Under the pieces are notes generated by a model. The model searched no databases, had not been told where the DNA came from, and saw only the letters and a list, made by a program, of their open reading frames with translations. A program made the translations under genes and the position numbers. Of a DNA stretch of 64,000 nucleotides, positions 43,040-51,337 are shown piece after piece. Within the stretch, counting starts at the first letter, position 1. Each line of letters begins with the position of its first letter. This DNA is from CBDFKB01 sp965248715 (lineage in GTDB: Bacteria; Pseudomonadota; Alphaproteobacteria; Rhizobiales; Rhizobiaceae), in contig CBDFKB010000006.1 of assembly GCA_965248715.1 (NCBI GenBank), positions 186,001-250,000 of the forward strand, in the 5' to 3' direction.

Positions 43040-45181
43040 GTGTCCAACGACAAGCCCGTTGATCAATTGTCGCCAACCGAAGCGGCGGTCGAACTGGCCC
43101 GCCTGGCAAAAGAGATCGAGCGCCATGACCGGCTCTATCATGGCGACGACACGCCTGAAATCAGCGATGGCCAATATGATGCCTTGCGCACCCGCAATCA
43201 GCAACTAGAGACTGGATTTCCTGATTTGGTGCGCCCGGATTCGCCGTCCCGTCAGGTCGGACACAAGCCTGCGGAAAAGTTTGCAAAGATCAATCATCGG
43301 GTGCCGATGTTGTCACTTGGCAATGGATTTGATGATCAAGATGTAGTTGATTTCGACGCGCGTATTCGCCGCTTCCTGGGGCTCGATGCCGAGGCGCGGT
43401 TGCGCATAACCGCTGAACCGAAAATCGACGGCCTGTCCCTGTCTCTGCGTTACGAGGACGGCGAGTTGGTGACAGCCGCGACCCGTGGCGATGGCACCAC
43501 CGGTGAGGACGTTACCCGTAACGCCAAGACAATATCCGACATACCCGAAATCCTCGCCGCCACGGGCGTGCCGAAAGTGCTGGAGGTGCGCGGCGAGGTC
43601 TACATGACCCAGCAGGCGTTTGCCGAGCTTAACGCTCGCATGGAAAGCGAAGGTAAGCCGACCTATGTCAATCCGCGCAACACCGCTGCCGGCACCTTGC
43701 GTCAACTTGACCCAAACATTACCGCCGAGCGGCCGCTCAAATTCTTTGCCTATGGTTGGGGCGAAATCAGTACCATGCCGGCCGATACCCAGTTTGCCAT
43801 GGTCGAAAGGTTCGCCGCCTGGGGGTTCAAGACCAACCCGCTGATCAAGCAGTTTGACGACGTGGCCGGCCTGCTTGGCCATTACCGTATGATTGAGGAG
43901 CGCCGGGCAATGCTCGGTTATGATATCGACGGAGTGGTCTACAAGGTTGACCAATTGGATTTGCAGCAGCGGCTCGGTTTCGTTGCCCGAAGTCCGCGTT
44001 GGGCGATTGCCCACAAATTCTCCGCCGAAAAGGCGATCACGATCCTAAATGGTATTGATATTCAAGTCGGGCGTACCGGGGCCATGACCCCGGTGGCGCG
44101 GCTGGAACCGGTAACCGTGGGTGGTGTGGTAGTGACCAATGCTACCCTGCACAACGAGGACTATGTGGTCGGCATCGGCAATGATGGCAATCCGATCCGC
44201 AACGGTAAGGATTTAAGGCTCGGCGATACGGTCACGGTGCAGCGCGCTGGCGACGTGATCCCGCAGATCATTGATGTGGATCTCGACAAGCGGCCGGAAA
44301 GTGCCGAGCCGTTTGAATTTCCCACCATATGCCCTGCCTGCGATAGCCATGCGGTGCGTGAGGTCAACCCCAAGACCGGCCGCGAAGACAGTATCAGGCG
44401 TTGTACCGGCGGGTTGATATGCCCGGCCCAGGCGGTTGAAAAGCTGAAGCATTTCGTATCGCGTCTTGCCTTCGACATAGACGGGCTTGGCGATAAGCAA
44501 GTTGAAGCGTTCTACCATGACCGGCTGATCGCCAATGCCGCCGATATTTTCACCCTTGCCGCACGCGACGAAGAAGCGCCGACTAAGCTGAAAGATCGTG
44601 AGGGCTGGGGCGAGCTAAGCGCCAACAATGTGTTTGCGGCGATTGCGAACCGGCGCTCGGTGGCGCTCAACCGGTTTATTTTTGCGCTCGGCATACGCCA
44701 TGTCGGCGAGGAAACCGCCAAGGATTTGGCGCGCGCCTACGGGTCGGCCGAGGAATTTGCCAGCGCGATGGCCGCGGTCAACGGGCCCGACAGCGAAGCT
44801 TGGCGGGAACTAAACACAATCGACGGCATTGGCGAGACGGTGGCGGCAACGATAGTCGAATTCTTTCGTGAACCGCGTAATCTGGAGGTGTTCCGTGCAT
44901 TATTGCGCGAAGTAACGCCGGTAGCGCCGGCCGTCGCCGCTAGCACATCGCCGGTTTCCGGCAAGACCGTGGTGTTTACCGGGAGTTTGGAGCAGATGAC
45001 CCGCGACGAGGCCAAAGCGATGGCAGAGCGGCTTGGCGCCAAGGTCGCGGGTTCGGTTTCCAAAAAGACCGATCTGGTGGTGGCTGGACCCGGCGCAGGA
45101 TCGAAGGCAAAAAAGGCCAATGAACTTGGGGTGGAGACCATCGACGAGGCCGGTTGGTTCGATTTGATCGCAGGCGCATGA
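43040..45181 (+). CDS. ligA: NAD+-dependent DNA ligase
   Basis: 713 aa from a GTG at 43040 (CTGGAG nine bases before). It joins nicks in DNA with NAD+ as adenylate donor. Domains in order: Ia (YHGDDTPEISDGQYDAL), adenylation domain with the catalytic Lys in EPKIDGLSLSLRY (near 129), OB fold (VQRAGDVIPQI), Cys4 zinc finger (CPACDSH...RCTGGLICPAQ), HhH domain and a C-terminal BRCT domain (SGKTVVFTGSLEQMTRDEAKA, about 640-713). The stop overlaps the azlC start by four bases. Confidence 0.96.
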   Translation: MSNDKPVDQLSPTEAAVELARLAKEIERHDRLYHGDDTPEISDGQYDALRTRNQQLETGFPDLVRPDSPSRQVGHKPAEKFAKINHRVPMLSLGNGFDDQDVVDFDARIRRFLGLDAEARLRITAEPKIDGLSLSLRYEDGELVTAATRGDGTTGEDVTRNAKTISDIPEILAATGVPKVLEVRGEVYMTQQAFAELNARMESEGKPTYVNPRNTAAGTLRQLDPNITAERPLKFFAYGWGEISTMPADTQFAMVERFAAWGFKTNPLIKQFDDVAGLLGHYRMIEERRAMLGYDIDGVVYKVDQLDLQQRLGFVARSPRWAIAHKFSAEKAITILNGIDIQVGRTGAMTPVARLEPVTVGGVVVTNATLHNEDYVVGIGNDGNPIRNGKDLRLGDTVTVQRAGDVIPQIIDVDLDKRPESAEPFEFPTICPACDSHAVREVNPKTGREDSIRRCTGGLICPAQAVEKLKHFVSRLAFDIDGLGDKQVEAFYHDRLIANAADIFTLAARDEEAPTKLKDREGWGELSANNVFAAIANRRSVALNRFIFALGIRHVGEETAKDLARAYGSAEEFASAMAAVNGPDSEAWRELNTIDGIGETVAATIVEFFREPRNLEVFRALLREVTPVAPAVAASTSPVSGKTVVFTGSLEQMTRDEAKAMAERLGAKVAGSVSKKTDLVVAGPGAGSKAKKANELGVETIDEAGWFDLIAGA

Positions 45182-45924
45182 TGGCTATCGGCAAAGTTCA
45201 TGACCCAAACAAGCGTGCGGAGTTCCTCCAAGGGGTGCGCGATGGGATGACCATCGTCGGTGCCGCAGCACCATTTGGCATGTTGTTCGGCGCAATTGCG
45301 ATTGACGCCGGCATGAGCCCGTTCGAGGTCATGCTAGCCAGTGCGCTGATGTTTGCTGGCGCCAGTCAGTTCGTAATGATCGAGGTGTATGGGCTCGGTG
45401 TGCCGGCCTGGTCGGTAATCCTCGCTGTGTTGGCAGTCAACTTTCGCCATCTTTTGTACTCCGCCTCGTTAGGCCGCAAAATGACCGCGTTTTCACCGCT
45501 GCAAAAGGGGGTAGCGTTCATCTTTTTGACCGATCCGCAATGGGGCGCCAGCGAGATGCGGGCCGAGCGGGTTGGGCTCAGACCGTCTTACTATTTCGGC
45601 TATGCGTCGCTGCTCTACACCATGTGGCTGGTGGCGACCGCGATCGGCATCGCCTTTGGCGCGCTGATCGACGATCTAGGCGCGCTTGGCCTCGATTTTC
45701 TGTTACCGATCTACTTCATGACCTTGGTGATGGGCTTTCGCAGCCGCGCTAATTGGCTGATGGTGGTATTGGTTTCCGGCACGGTTTCGCTTGGGGTTTA
45801 TCTGACCATTGGCGCGCCCTGGCACATCTCGGTCGGTGGGCTTGCCGGCATTGTTGCGGCAGCAGTGTTTGGCGCCAAGCCGGATGAAACCAGCCTCACT
45901 CGTATCGGTGGTGGTGATGAGTAA
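45178..45924 (+). CDS. azlC: AzlC family branched-chain amino acid exporter, large subunit
   Basis: 248 aa with about six hydrophobic helices. It starts at the ATG at 45178 inside the ligA stop (a second ATG follows at 45181). The AzlC core is clear: GMTIVGAAAPFGMLFGAIAIDAGM, SALMFAGASQFVMIEV, VNFRHLLYSASLG and FLTDPQWGASEMR. With AzlD it exports branched-chain amino acids or analogues. Coupling to ligA is probably a local operon accident with no known functional link. The stop overlaps the next gene by eight bases. Confidence 0.88.
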   Translation: MMAIGKVHDPNKRAEFLQGVRDGMTIVGAAAPFGMLFGAIAIDAGMSPFEVMLASALMFAGASQFVMIEVYGLGVPAWSVILAVLAVNFRHLLYSASLGRKMTAFSPLQKGVAFIFLTDPQWGASEMRAERVGLRPSYYFGYASLLYTMWLVATAIGIAFGALIDDLGALGLDFLLPIYFMTLVMGFRSRANWLMVVLVSGTVSLGVYLTIGAPWHISVGGLAGIVAAAVFGAKPDETSLTRIGGGDE

Positions 45925-46213
45925 CTATGCATGGTTGATATTGGTGCTGGGGCTGGTGACCTATTTGACCCGCTCATCAGGTCATGTGGTTTTGTCGATG
46001 TTTCGCAACATTCATCCCAGGGTTGAGGCAGCGCTCGATGCAGTGCCGGCAGCGGTGATTGCTACCCTGGTGATACCGCCGGCGTTGACCGGCGGCGGAG
46101 CAGAATTTATCGCTATGGCAGTAGCCGTGGTTGCGGCATTTCGCCTTAATCCGCTGGTCGTGATCGCCATCGGCCTGGCGGTGGTGGCAGTGCTAAGAAG
46201 TGCCGGGTTTTAG
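45917..46213 (+). CDS. azlD: AzlD family branched-chain amino acid exporter, small subunit
   Basis: 98 aa from the ATG at 45917 (MSNYAWLILVLGLVTYLTR). A longer open frame upstream overlaps azlC and is not used. Four hydrophobic helices and the motif ALDAVPAAVIATLVIPPAL mark the AzlD/AzlH family. It forms the transporter with the preceding AzlC. It is convergent with the peptidase gene, whose stop lies 13 bases beyond. Confidence 0.85.
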   Translation: MSNYAWLILVLGLVTYLTRSSGHVVLSMFRNIHPRVEAALDAVPAAVIATLVIPPALTGGGAEFIAMAVAVVAAFRLNPLVVIAIGLAVVAVLRSAGF

Positions 46214-46225
46214 CGGCAATATAAT

Positions 46226-48073
46226 TTACGCACTGGCCGCCGGCAATTCGCGCGACAAAGGCCAGCAGGCGCGGGACAACCATGCTTGTTCATCCTCGTT
46301 GAGATAGGGCGAAAGTGTGCGGTTGACCCAGCCGTGATAGGCGTTGAGCCAATGCAGTTCCTGGTCGGTCATGATGTTGGGCGCGATCAGCCGTTGGTCG
46401 ATCGGTGCCAGCGACAGGGTTTCAAAACCGAGCATCGGCGTATTGCCGCCGTCGATTTCAGTTGGACCGCGCACCAGCACCAGGTTTTCGATACGAATGC
46501 CGTATTGGCCTTCGCGATAATAGCCAGGTTCGTTGGAAATGATCATGCCCGATATTAGCGGCTCCATGGCGCGCCTCGAAATCGATTGCGGGCCTTCGTG
46601 CACTGACAAATAGGCGCCGACCCCGTGGCCGGTGCCGTGACCGTAATCCTTGCCTTGGCGCCAAAGCGCGTAGCGGGCCAAAACGTCGAGGTCGACCCCG
46701 CGCGTGCCTTGAGGAAATCTAGCCTGGGCGATGGCGATATGGCCTTTCAGTACATAAGTGAAGTCGTTGATCGCGTCGTTCGGCGGGGCGCCTAGCGCAA
46801 TCGTGCGGGTGATGTCGGTGGTGCCGTCTGAATATTGGCCACCGGAATCGACCAGATAGAGCGACCCATCGGTTAGGGTTGCGTTGCTGGCTTCGGTGAC
46901 GCGATAATGCACGATGGCGCCGTTGGCGCCGGCGCCGGAAATTGTGTCGAACGAGAGGTCGAGCAGTTCGTTTTCCATGTCGAGACCAGTTGCACGGCGC
47001 AGGGTCTCCAACTGCTTGGCAGCGGAAATCTCGTCGACGGCGCCAGGCACTTGCCGGTCGAGCCAGCAAAGAAACCGGGTGACCGCGACCCCGTCACGCA
47101 AATGGGCGGCGTGGGCGCCTTTAATCTCGGCGTCGTTCTTGATCGCGCGTGCCAGCACGCTCGGGTCGCGCCCAGCAATCACGATCCCGCCTGCGGCTTC
47201 GATCGTGCGCGCGAAAGCTGTTGCGGTGTGGTTCGGGTCGACGAGAACGGAACTATTTGCCGCAAGTGCTGCTAATCTAGTTTCGATCTCCCGGGGATCG
47301 GCGAGTTCGCACAGATCACTTAGATAGTCACGTGCTTCGGCACTGATCTTTTGCTTGTTGATAAACAGCAGCGGCTTGCTGCCGGTGCCGATTAATGTTC
47401 GTGCCAGCACCAATGGGGTATGAGCCACGTCCGATCCGCGAATGTTGAATAGCCAGCACACCGATGCCGGGTCGGTGATCAGGCACCAGTCCGCATCCTT
47501 TTCAGCGATCGCCTCGCGCGCTGCTGTGATCTTGTCGGCGGCCGCGCGCCCAGCAAGTGCCAGCGGATGCACGGTGACCGGGTGGTTCGGCGCGACCGGG
47601 CGCAGGTGCCAAATGCTGTCGAGCAGATTGTCATGCGATGAAAGTTCGGCCCCAGCCCCGGTTGCGCGCGTTTCAAAGTGTTTTATTTCGCTGATCGACA
47701 GGGTGTAAGGATCAAACCCGACACGCATACCGGTCTCAAGAACGTCGGCCAGCCAATCGTATGGCGGGTGTTTGACCAGGCTTTTGATTTCGAAACATTC
47801 AGGGTCGGTCTGGTTCGCGGCTTGCAGGGTGTAACGGCCATCGACAAACAGTATGGCGCGATCTTTCATAACGACGCCAAAGCCGGCCGAACCGGAAAAC
47901 GCCGAAATATAGGCCAACCGCTCGTTGCAGGCAGGCAAATATTCGTTGCGGAATTCGTCGCCATGCGGCACCAGCCAAACATCAATGCTGTGCTCGGCCA
48001 TCGCTGAGCGCAGGGCATCCAGTCTGGCGCTAACTTTTGCTCGGGCGCTGGTATCGCTGAAATTCTGGAACAT
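46226..48073 (-). CDS. pepP: Xaa-Pro aminopeptidase (M24B, aminopeptidase P)
   Basis: 615 aa from the ATG at 48073 (MFQNFSDTSARAKVSARLDAL); a GTG at 48118 would extend it. It removes N-terminal residues preceding proline. Two creatinase-N-like domains are followed by the pita-bread catalytic domain. Metal ligands: Asp residues in VDSGGQYSDGTTDITRT, His in GHGTGHGVGAYLSVHEGP, Glu in ISNEPGYYREGQYG and Glu in RIENLVLVR. The long three-domain form resembles eukaryotic cytosolic XPNPEP1 and is common in alphaproteobacteria. It is divergent from pdxJ. Confidence 0.9.
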   Translation of the reverse strand: MFQNFSDTSARAKVSARLDALRSAMAEHSIDVWLVPHGDEFRNEYLPACNERLAYISAFSGSAGFGVVMKDRAILFVDGRYTLQAANQTDPECFEIKSLVKHPPYDWLADVLETGMRVGFDPYTLSISEIKHFETRATGAGAELSSHDNLLDSIWHLRPVAPNHPVTVHPLALAGRAAADKITAAREAIAEKDADWCLITDPASVCWLFNIRGSDVAHTPLVLARTLIGTGSKPLLFINKQKISAEARDYLSDLCELADPREIETRLAALAANSSVLVDPNHTATAFARTIEAAGGIVIAGRDPSVLARAIKNDAEIKGAHAAHLRDGVAVTRFLCWLDRQVPGAVDEISAAKQLETLRRATGLDMENELLDLSFDTISGAGANGAIVHYRVTEASNATLTDGSLYLVDSGGQYSDGTTDITRTIALGAPPNDAINDFTYVLKGHIAIAQARFPQGTRGVDLDVLARYALWRQGKDYGHGTGHGVGAYLSVHEGPQSISRRAMEPLISGMIISNEPGYYREGQYGIRIENLVLVRGPTEIDGGNTPMLGFETLSLAPIDQRLIAPNIMTDQELHWLNAYHGWVNRTLSPYLNEDEQAWLSRACWPLSRELPAASA

Positions 48074-48278
48074 GGATTTGATCCGATCGGGTAGGCTGTT
48101 GACGGTCTGGCGATCCACGGGGTATGGCGCAAATTCGCCGCCGCCTCAACAAAACCCTAACTTGGGAACACCTTCTAAGTGTCGACCGCCACATTGGCGT
48201 GGAATTTCCTTCAAAACTAAAGCTGCTCCATGCCATAGATAGACATTGCAACATTTCCAACTACACAAAGCTCCCGTC

Positions 48279-49037
48279 ATGAACCCCAAACTCTCGGTAA
48301 ACCTCAATGGCCCGGCTTTCCTGCGCAACCGGCGTAATCTGCCATGGCCGGACATCGTTGAACTTGGCCGCATTGCGCTGAACTGCGGCGCCACTGGGTT
48401 GACTATCCATCCGCGCCCCGACCAGCGCCACATCCGCTACGATGATGTAGCGGCAATCCGGGCGTTGATCGACGATGAATTTCCAAGCGCCGAACTTAAT
48501 ATCGAAGGCTATCCGGGTGAAGCGTTTTTAGCCCTAGTCGAGGCCAATGAGCCGGATCAAGTAACCCTGGTACCGGACGACCCGACCCAGGCGACCTCGG
48601 ACCATGGTTGGGAGTTCGCCGCCAACGGAAATTTGCTGCGCGATACCGTACAGCGGCTAAAACAACGGCAAATACGGGTCAGCCTGTTTTGTGATTCTAA
48701 TGCCGACCAAGAGGCAATCTTAGCCGCGCGCGCCACGGGCGCCGACCGCATCGAACTGTATACCGGGCCTTATGGCGGCTGTTACGATGACCCTGAAGAA
48801 GCGGCGCGCCAGGTTGAAATATTATCCGATACGGCAACCCACGCCGCCGCCGCCGGTCTCGGCATCAATGCCGGGCATGATTTGACGGTCGACAATTTGC
48901 CAGCGCTTGCGGCGGCAATTCCCGATCTTGCCGAAGTATCGATCGGCCATTGTTTGACCGCCGATGCGCTGATCCATGGCATGGAAGGTGCTGTAAAACG
49001 GTTTTTGGCGGCGCTGCAACCGGATCAGCCCCGGTGA
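48279..49037 (+). CDS. pdxJ: Pyridoxine 5'-phosphate synthase, rhizobial type
   Basis: 252 aa from the ATG at 48279 (MNPKLSVNLNGPAFLRNRRNLPW). It condenses 1-deoxy-xylulose phosphate and aminoacetone phosphate to form pyridoxine phosphate. The TIM-barrel motifs ATGLTIHPRPDQRHIRYDDV with the two active-site His (near 44 and 49), FNIEG-like LNIEGYPG, EQVTLVPDD-type QVTLVPDDPTQATSDHGWEF, and the C-terminal EVSIGHCLTADALIHGM are present. The first strand reads VNLNGPAFLRN where most enzymes have VNIDHVATLRN; this form is seen in Rhizobiaceae. Confidence 0.9.
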   Translation: MNPKLSVNLNGPAFLRNRRNLPWPDIVELGRIALNCGATGLTIHPRPDQRHIRYDDVAAIRALIDDEFPSAELNIEGYPGEAFLALVEANEPDQVTLVPDDPTQATSDHGWEFAANGNLLRDTVQRLKQRQIRVSLFCDSNADQEAILAARATGADRIELYTGPYGGCYDDPEEAARQVEILSDTATHAAAAGLGINAGHDLTVDNLPALAAAIPDLAEVSIGHCLTADALIHGMEGAVKRFLAALQPDQPR

Positions 49038-49086
49038 GGCGTTTCGATTGCCGCGGTTAGTGCGGCGATTTCCCTTGCATCGAACC

Positions 49087-49100
49087 GTACCGTACGGTAC
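49087..49100. promoter_or_regulatory. Palindromic TetR operator
   Basis: GTACCGTACGGTAC is a perfect 14-bp palindrome ten bases before the tetR ATG. It lies in the spacer and -10 region of a likely promoter (TTGCAT 49075-49080, TACCAT 49098-49103, 17 bases apart). This fits autorepression by the adjacent regulator. The palindrome type (TACCGTACGGTA) is common upstream of alphaproteobacterial TetR genes. Confidence 0.65.
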
Positions 49101-49109
49101 CATTTAGAT

Positions 49110-49802
49110 ATGAAACGGCAATCCTGGGAAGTTGCGCCGGTGGCGGTGCGTGCTGAGACAATCGAAGCTGGGTCAAATGACCCGTCTGGTCGGCAGTGTG
49201 AGGTGCTGGCTTGCGTGCTCGATTTGATGGTTGAGACCGGCGATGGATTTTCCATGGCCGAGGTTGCCGGGCGGGCGAGTTGCTCAAAAGAGACCTTATA
49301 TCGCTGGTTTGGAGACCGCGACGGGCTGTTGACCGCGACCGTTCAGTGGCAGGCCGCCAAGGTGATGATGCCGGAACTCGATCACGCCGATTTAACCCCG
49401 CAAACCTTCCGCGGCGGGTTGGAAACATTCGCGATCAGTTGGCTTGAGGTCATTACCGGCGATATATCAGCCGCCCTCAACCGGTCGGCGATTTCCCATG
49501 CCGGCTCAGCGGAAAACGGACTCGGCGAAATCGTGCTGCAAAATGGACCGCTGGCCATGTCGCGGCGCTTGCAGCCGATCTTCGAGATCGGCCGGCGCGC
49601 CGGGTTTATCGAGTTTGACTTCCACGGTACGGTATTTCGCAGCTTTTTCGGCCTTGTGGTTGGCGATTGGCAAATCCGCAAATTGCTCGGTGAGGCCACC
49701 CGGCCATCGGCCAATGGCATCAAATTAACAGCCGCGCGTGCGGTTGGCCAGTTCCTAACCCTTTATGGTCGAGGCTACTCGACCGAAACCCACACACCAT
49801 AA
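49110..49802 (+). CDS. TetR/AcrR-family transcriptional regulator
   Basis: 230 aa. The N-terminal helix-turn-helix (residues about 35-75; VLACVLDLMVETGDGFSMAEV, then CSKETLYRWFGDRDGLL) is a typical TetR DNA-binding domain, followed by a helical ligand-binding domain of the TetR_C_7-like kind. The palindrome at 49087-49100 is the expected binding site. The promoter placement puts the transcript start on or near the ATG, and no Shine-Dalgarno is visible. The gene sits 16 bases before ilvC, an arrangement found in rhizobia, so it may control branched-chain amino acid synthesis. Confidence 0.85.
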   Translation: MKRQSWEVAPVAVRAETIEAGSNDPSGRQCEVLACVLDLMVETGDGFSMAEVAGRASCSKETLYRWFGDRDGLLTATVQWQAAKVMMPELDHADLTPQTFRGGLETFAISWLEVITGDISAALNRSAISHAGSAENGLGEIVLQNGPLAMSRRLQPIFEIGRRAGFIEFDFHGTVFRSFFGLVVGDWQIRKLLGEATRPSANGIKLTAARAVGQFLTLYGRGYSTETHTP

Positions 49803-49818
49803 ACCAGGAGAAAACGAT

Positions 49819-50838
49819 ATGCGTGTTTACTACGATCGCGATGCGGACCTAAATCTCATCAAATCGAAGAAGGTCGCCATTATCGGCTATGGCAGCCAGG
49901 GCCGCGCCCACGCGCTCAATCTCAAGGATTCCGGCGTCAAAGATATCGCCGTTGCGCTGCGCCAAGGTTCCGCTTCGGCAAAAAAGGCCGAGGCCGACGG
50001 GATGAAGGTCAAGAGCGTTGCTGATGCTGCCAAATGGGCCGATTTGATGATGATGGCGACGCCGGATGAATTGCAGGGCGACATTTACCGCGACCACATC
50101 GCCGGCAATATTCGCGACGGTGCGGCAATTGCCTTCGCACACGGGCTCAATGTGCATTTCGGCCTGATCGAAGCCAAGTCCACCGTCGACGTATTGATGA
50201 TTGCGCCGAAAGGCCCTGGCCACACCGTGCGCGGTGAATATGTCAAAGGCGGCGGTGTGCCGTGCCTGGTGGCGGTTGACCAAGATGCCTCGGGCAATGG
50301 GCTGGAACTCGGTATTTCGTATGCTTGTGGGGTCGGCGGCGGCCGCTCCGGCATTATCGAGACCACCTTCAAAGAAGAGTGCGAGACCGATCTGTTCGGT
50401 GAACAAGTAGTATTATGCGGCGGCTTGATCGAACTAATCCGCGCCGGCTTCGAAACCCTGGTGGAGGCTGGTTATGCGCCGGAAATGGCCTATTTCGAGT
50501 GCCTGCACGAGGTTAAACTGATTGTCGACCTGGTCTATGAAGGCGGCATCGCCAACATGAATTATTCGATTTCGAATACCGCTGAATGGGGCGAATATGT
50601 CTCCGGCCCGCGCATCATCACCGCCGAGACCAAGGCCGAGATGAAGCGGATTTTGACCGATATCCAGACCGGCAAATTCACCTCTGAATGGATGCAGGAA
50701 TACAAGGGTGGCGCGGCGCGCTTTAAAGGTATCCGCCGGGTCAATGACAGTCACCAGATCGAGGAAGTCGGCGAAAAACTGCGCGCTATGATGCCGTGGA
50801 TTGCCGCCAACCGGTTGGTCGACAAAGGCAAGAACTGA
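49819..50838 (+). CDS. ilvC: Ketol-acid reductoisomerase (class I)
   Basis: 339 aa from the ATG at 49819, eight bases after CAGGAG. It converts acetolactate (or acetohydroxybutyrate) to dihydroxy-acids in valine, leucine and isoleucine synthesis. The NADPH Rossmann motif VAIIGYGSQGRAHALNL is near residue 20; metal-binding acidic residues are in ETTFKEECETDLFGEQ (near 188) and the C-terminal domain has YFECLHEVKLIVDLVYEGGI. The length identifies the short class I enzyme. It is probably co-transcribed with tetR. Confidence 0.96.
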   Translation: MRVYYDRDADLNLIKSKKVAIIGYGSQGRAHALNLKDSGVKDIAVALRQGSASAKKAEADGMKVKSVADAAKWADLMMMATPDELQGDIYRDHIAGNIRDGAAIAFAHGLNVHFGLIEAKSTVDVLMIAPKGPGHTVRGEYVKGGGVPCLVAVDQDASGNGLELGISYACGVGGGRSGIIETTFKEECETDLFGEQVVLCGGLIELIRAGFETLVEAGYAPEMAYFECLHEVKLIVDLVYEGGIANMNYSISNTAEWGEYVSGPRIITAETKAEMKRILTDIQTGKFTSEWMQEYKGGAARFKGIRRVNDSHQIEEVGEKLRAMMPWIAANRLVDKGKN

Positions 50839-50981
50839 GGCTTACTGTTACAAAAATGCGGTCACCCGATTTTTTTACGCCACCAGTGTGAAAATCTGCG
50901 CTAACCGCAATAGCGACCATGGCAAACGCCCTGGTCGGCATGGCCTATTTGCACCGAAATTCTACTAGGAGTACCTGCACC

Positions 50982-51242
50982 ATGATTGTTGTTTCAGGAG
51001 TGATTGAAATTGCCCAAGCCGATATTGAGGCCGCAAAGGCAGCGACGATTACGATGATGCACGAGACCGCCAAAGAGGCTGGTTGCCTCGTATACCGTTT
51101 CGCACAGGACTTGGAGTTTCCAGCCCATCATCCTCTAAATGCAGCCCGCCATCCTTGGGGTCTGGCCCGAGGATCCATGGGCGCAAGCGGCAGCTTTACT
51201 CTTGTCACCTGCGCGGCTGTGGGACTATCATTCAATATCTGA
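50982..51242 (+). pseudogene. Truncated ABM-domain (putative quinol monooxygenase) gene
   Basis: From the ATG at 50982 (AGGAG upstream) the protein begins MIVVSGVIEIAQADIEAAK and continues to GCLVYRFAQDLE, a good match to the first half of antibiotic-biosynthesis-monooxygenase domain proteins (usually about 95-100 aa). After about residue 46 the sequence no longer resembles the family: the expected second half with an F-x-x-x-E-x-W strand and terminal helix is absent in all three forward frames. A deletion or replacement has probably inactivated it. A longer start at 50919 is possible. Confidence 0.5.
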
Positions 51243-51274
51243 ACAAGTAGAAAACAGATCATGGCCTGTGACCG

Positions 51275-51296
51275 AAATGGCTAAATGCCATTTTTT
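51275..51296 (+). terminator. Terminator-like hairpin
   Basis: AAATGGC-TAAAT-GCCATTT is followed within the arm by a run of six T. The stem is 7 bp with modest GC. It would end transcription from the ABM remnant before the PhoX gene. Confidence 0.5.
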
Positions 51297-51337
51297 GCGT
51301 GCACAACCGGCGGCATGTATTCGTGGGAGGATGTAAA

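Noticed and set aside
51262..51285. Possible Pho box upstream of the PhoX gene
   Set aside because: Only one poor CTGTGAC half-site is present; the second half does not match at the required spacing.
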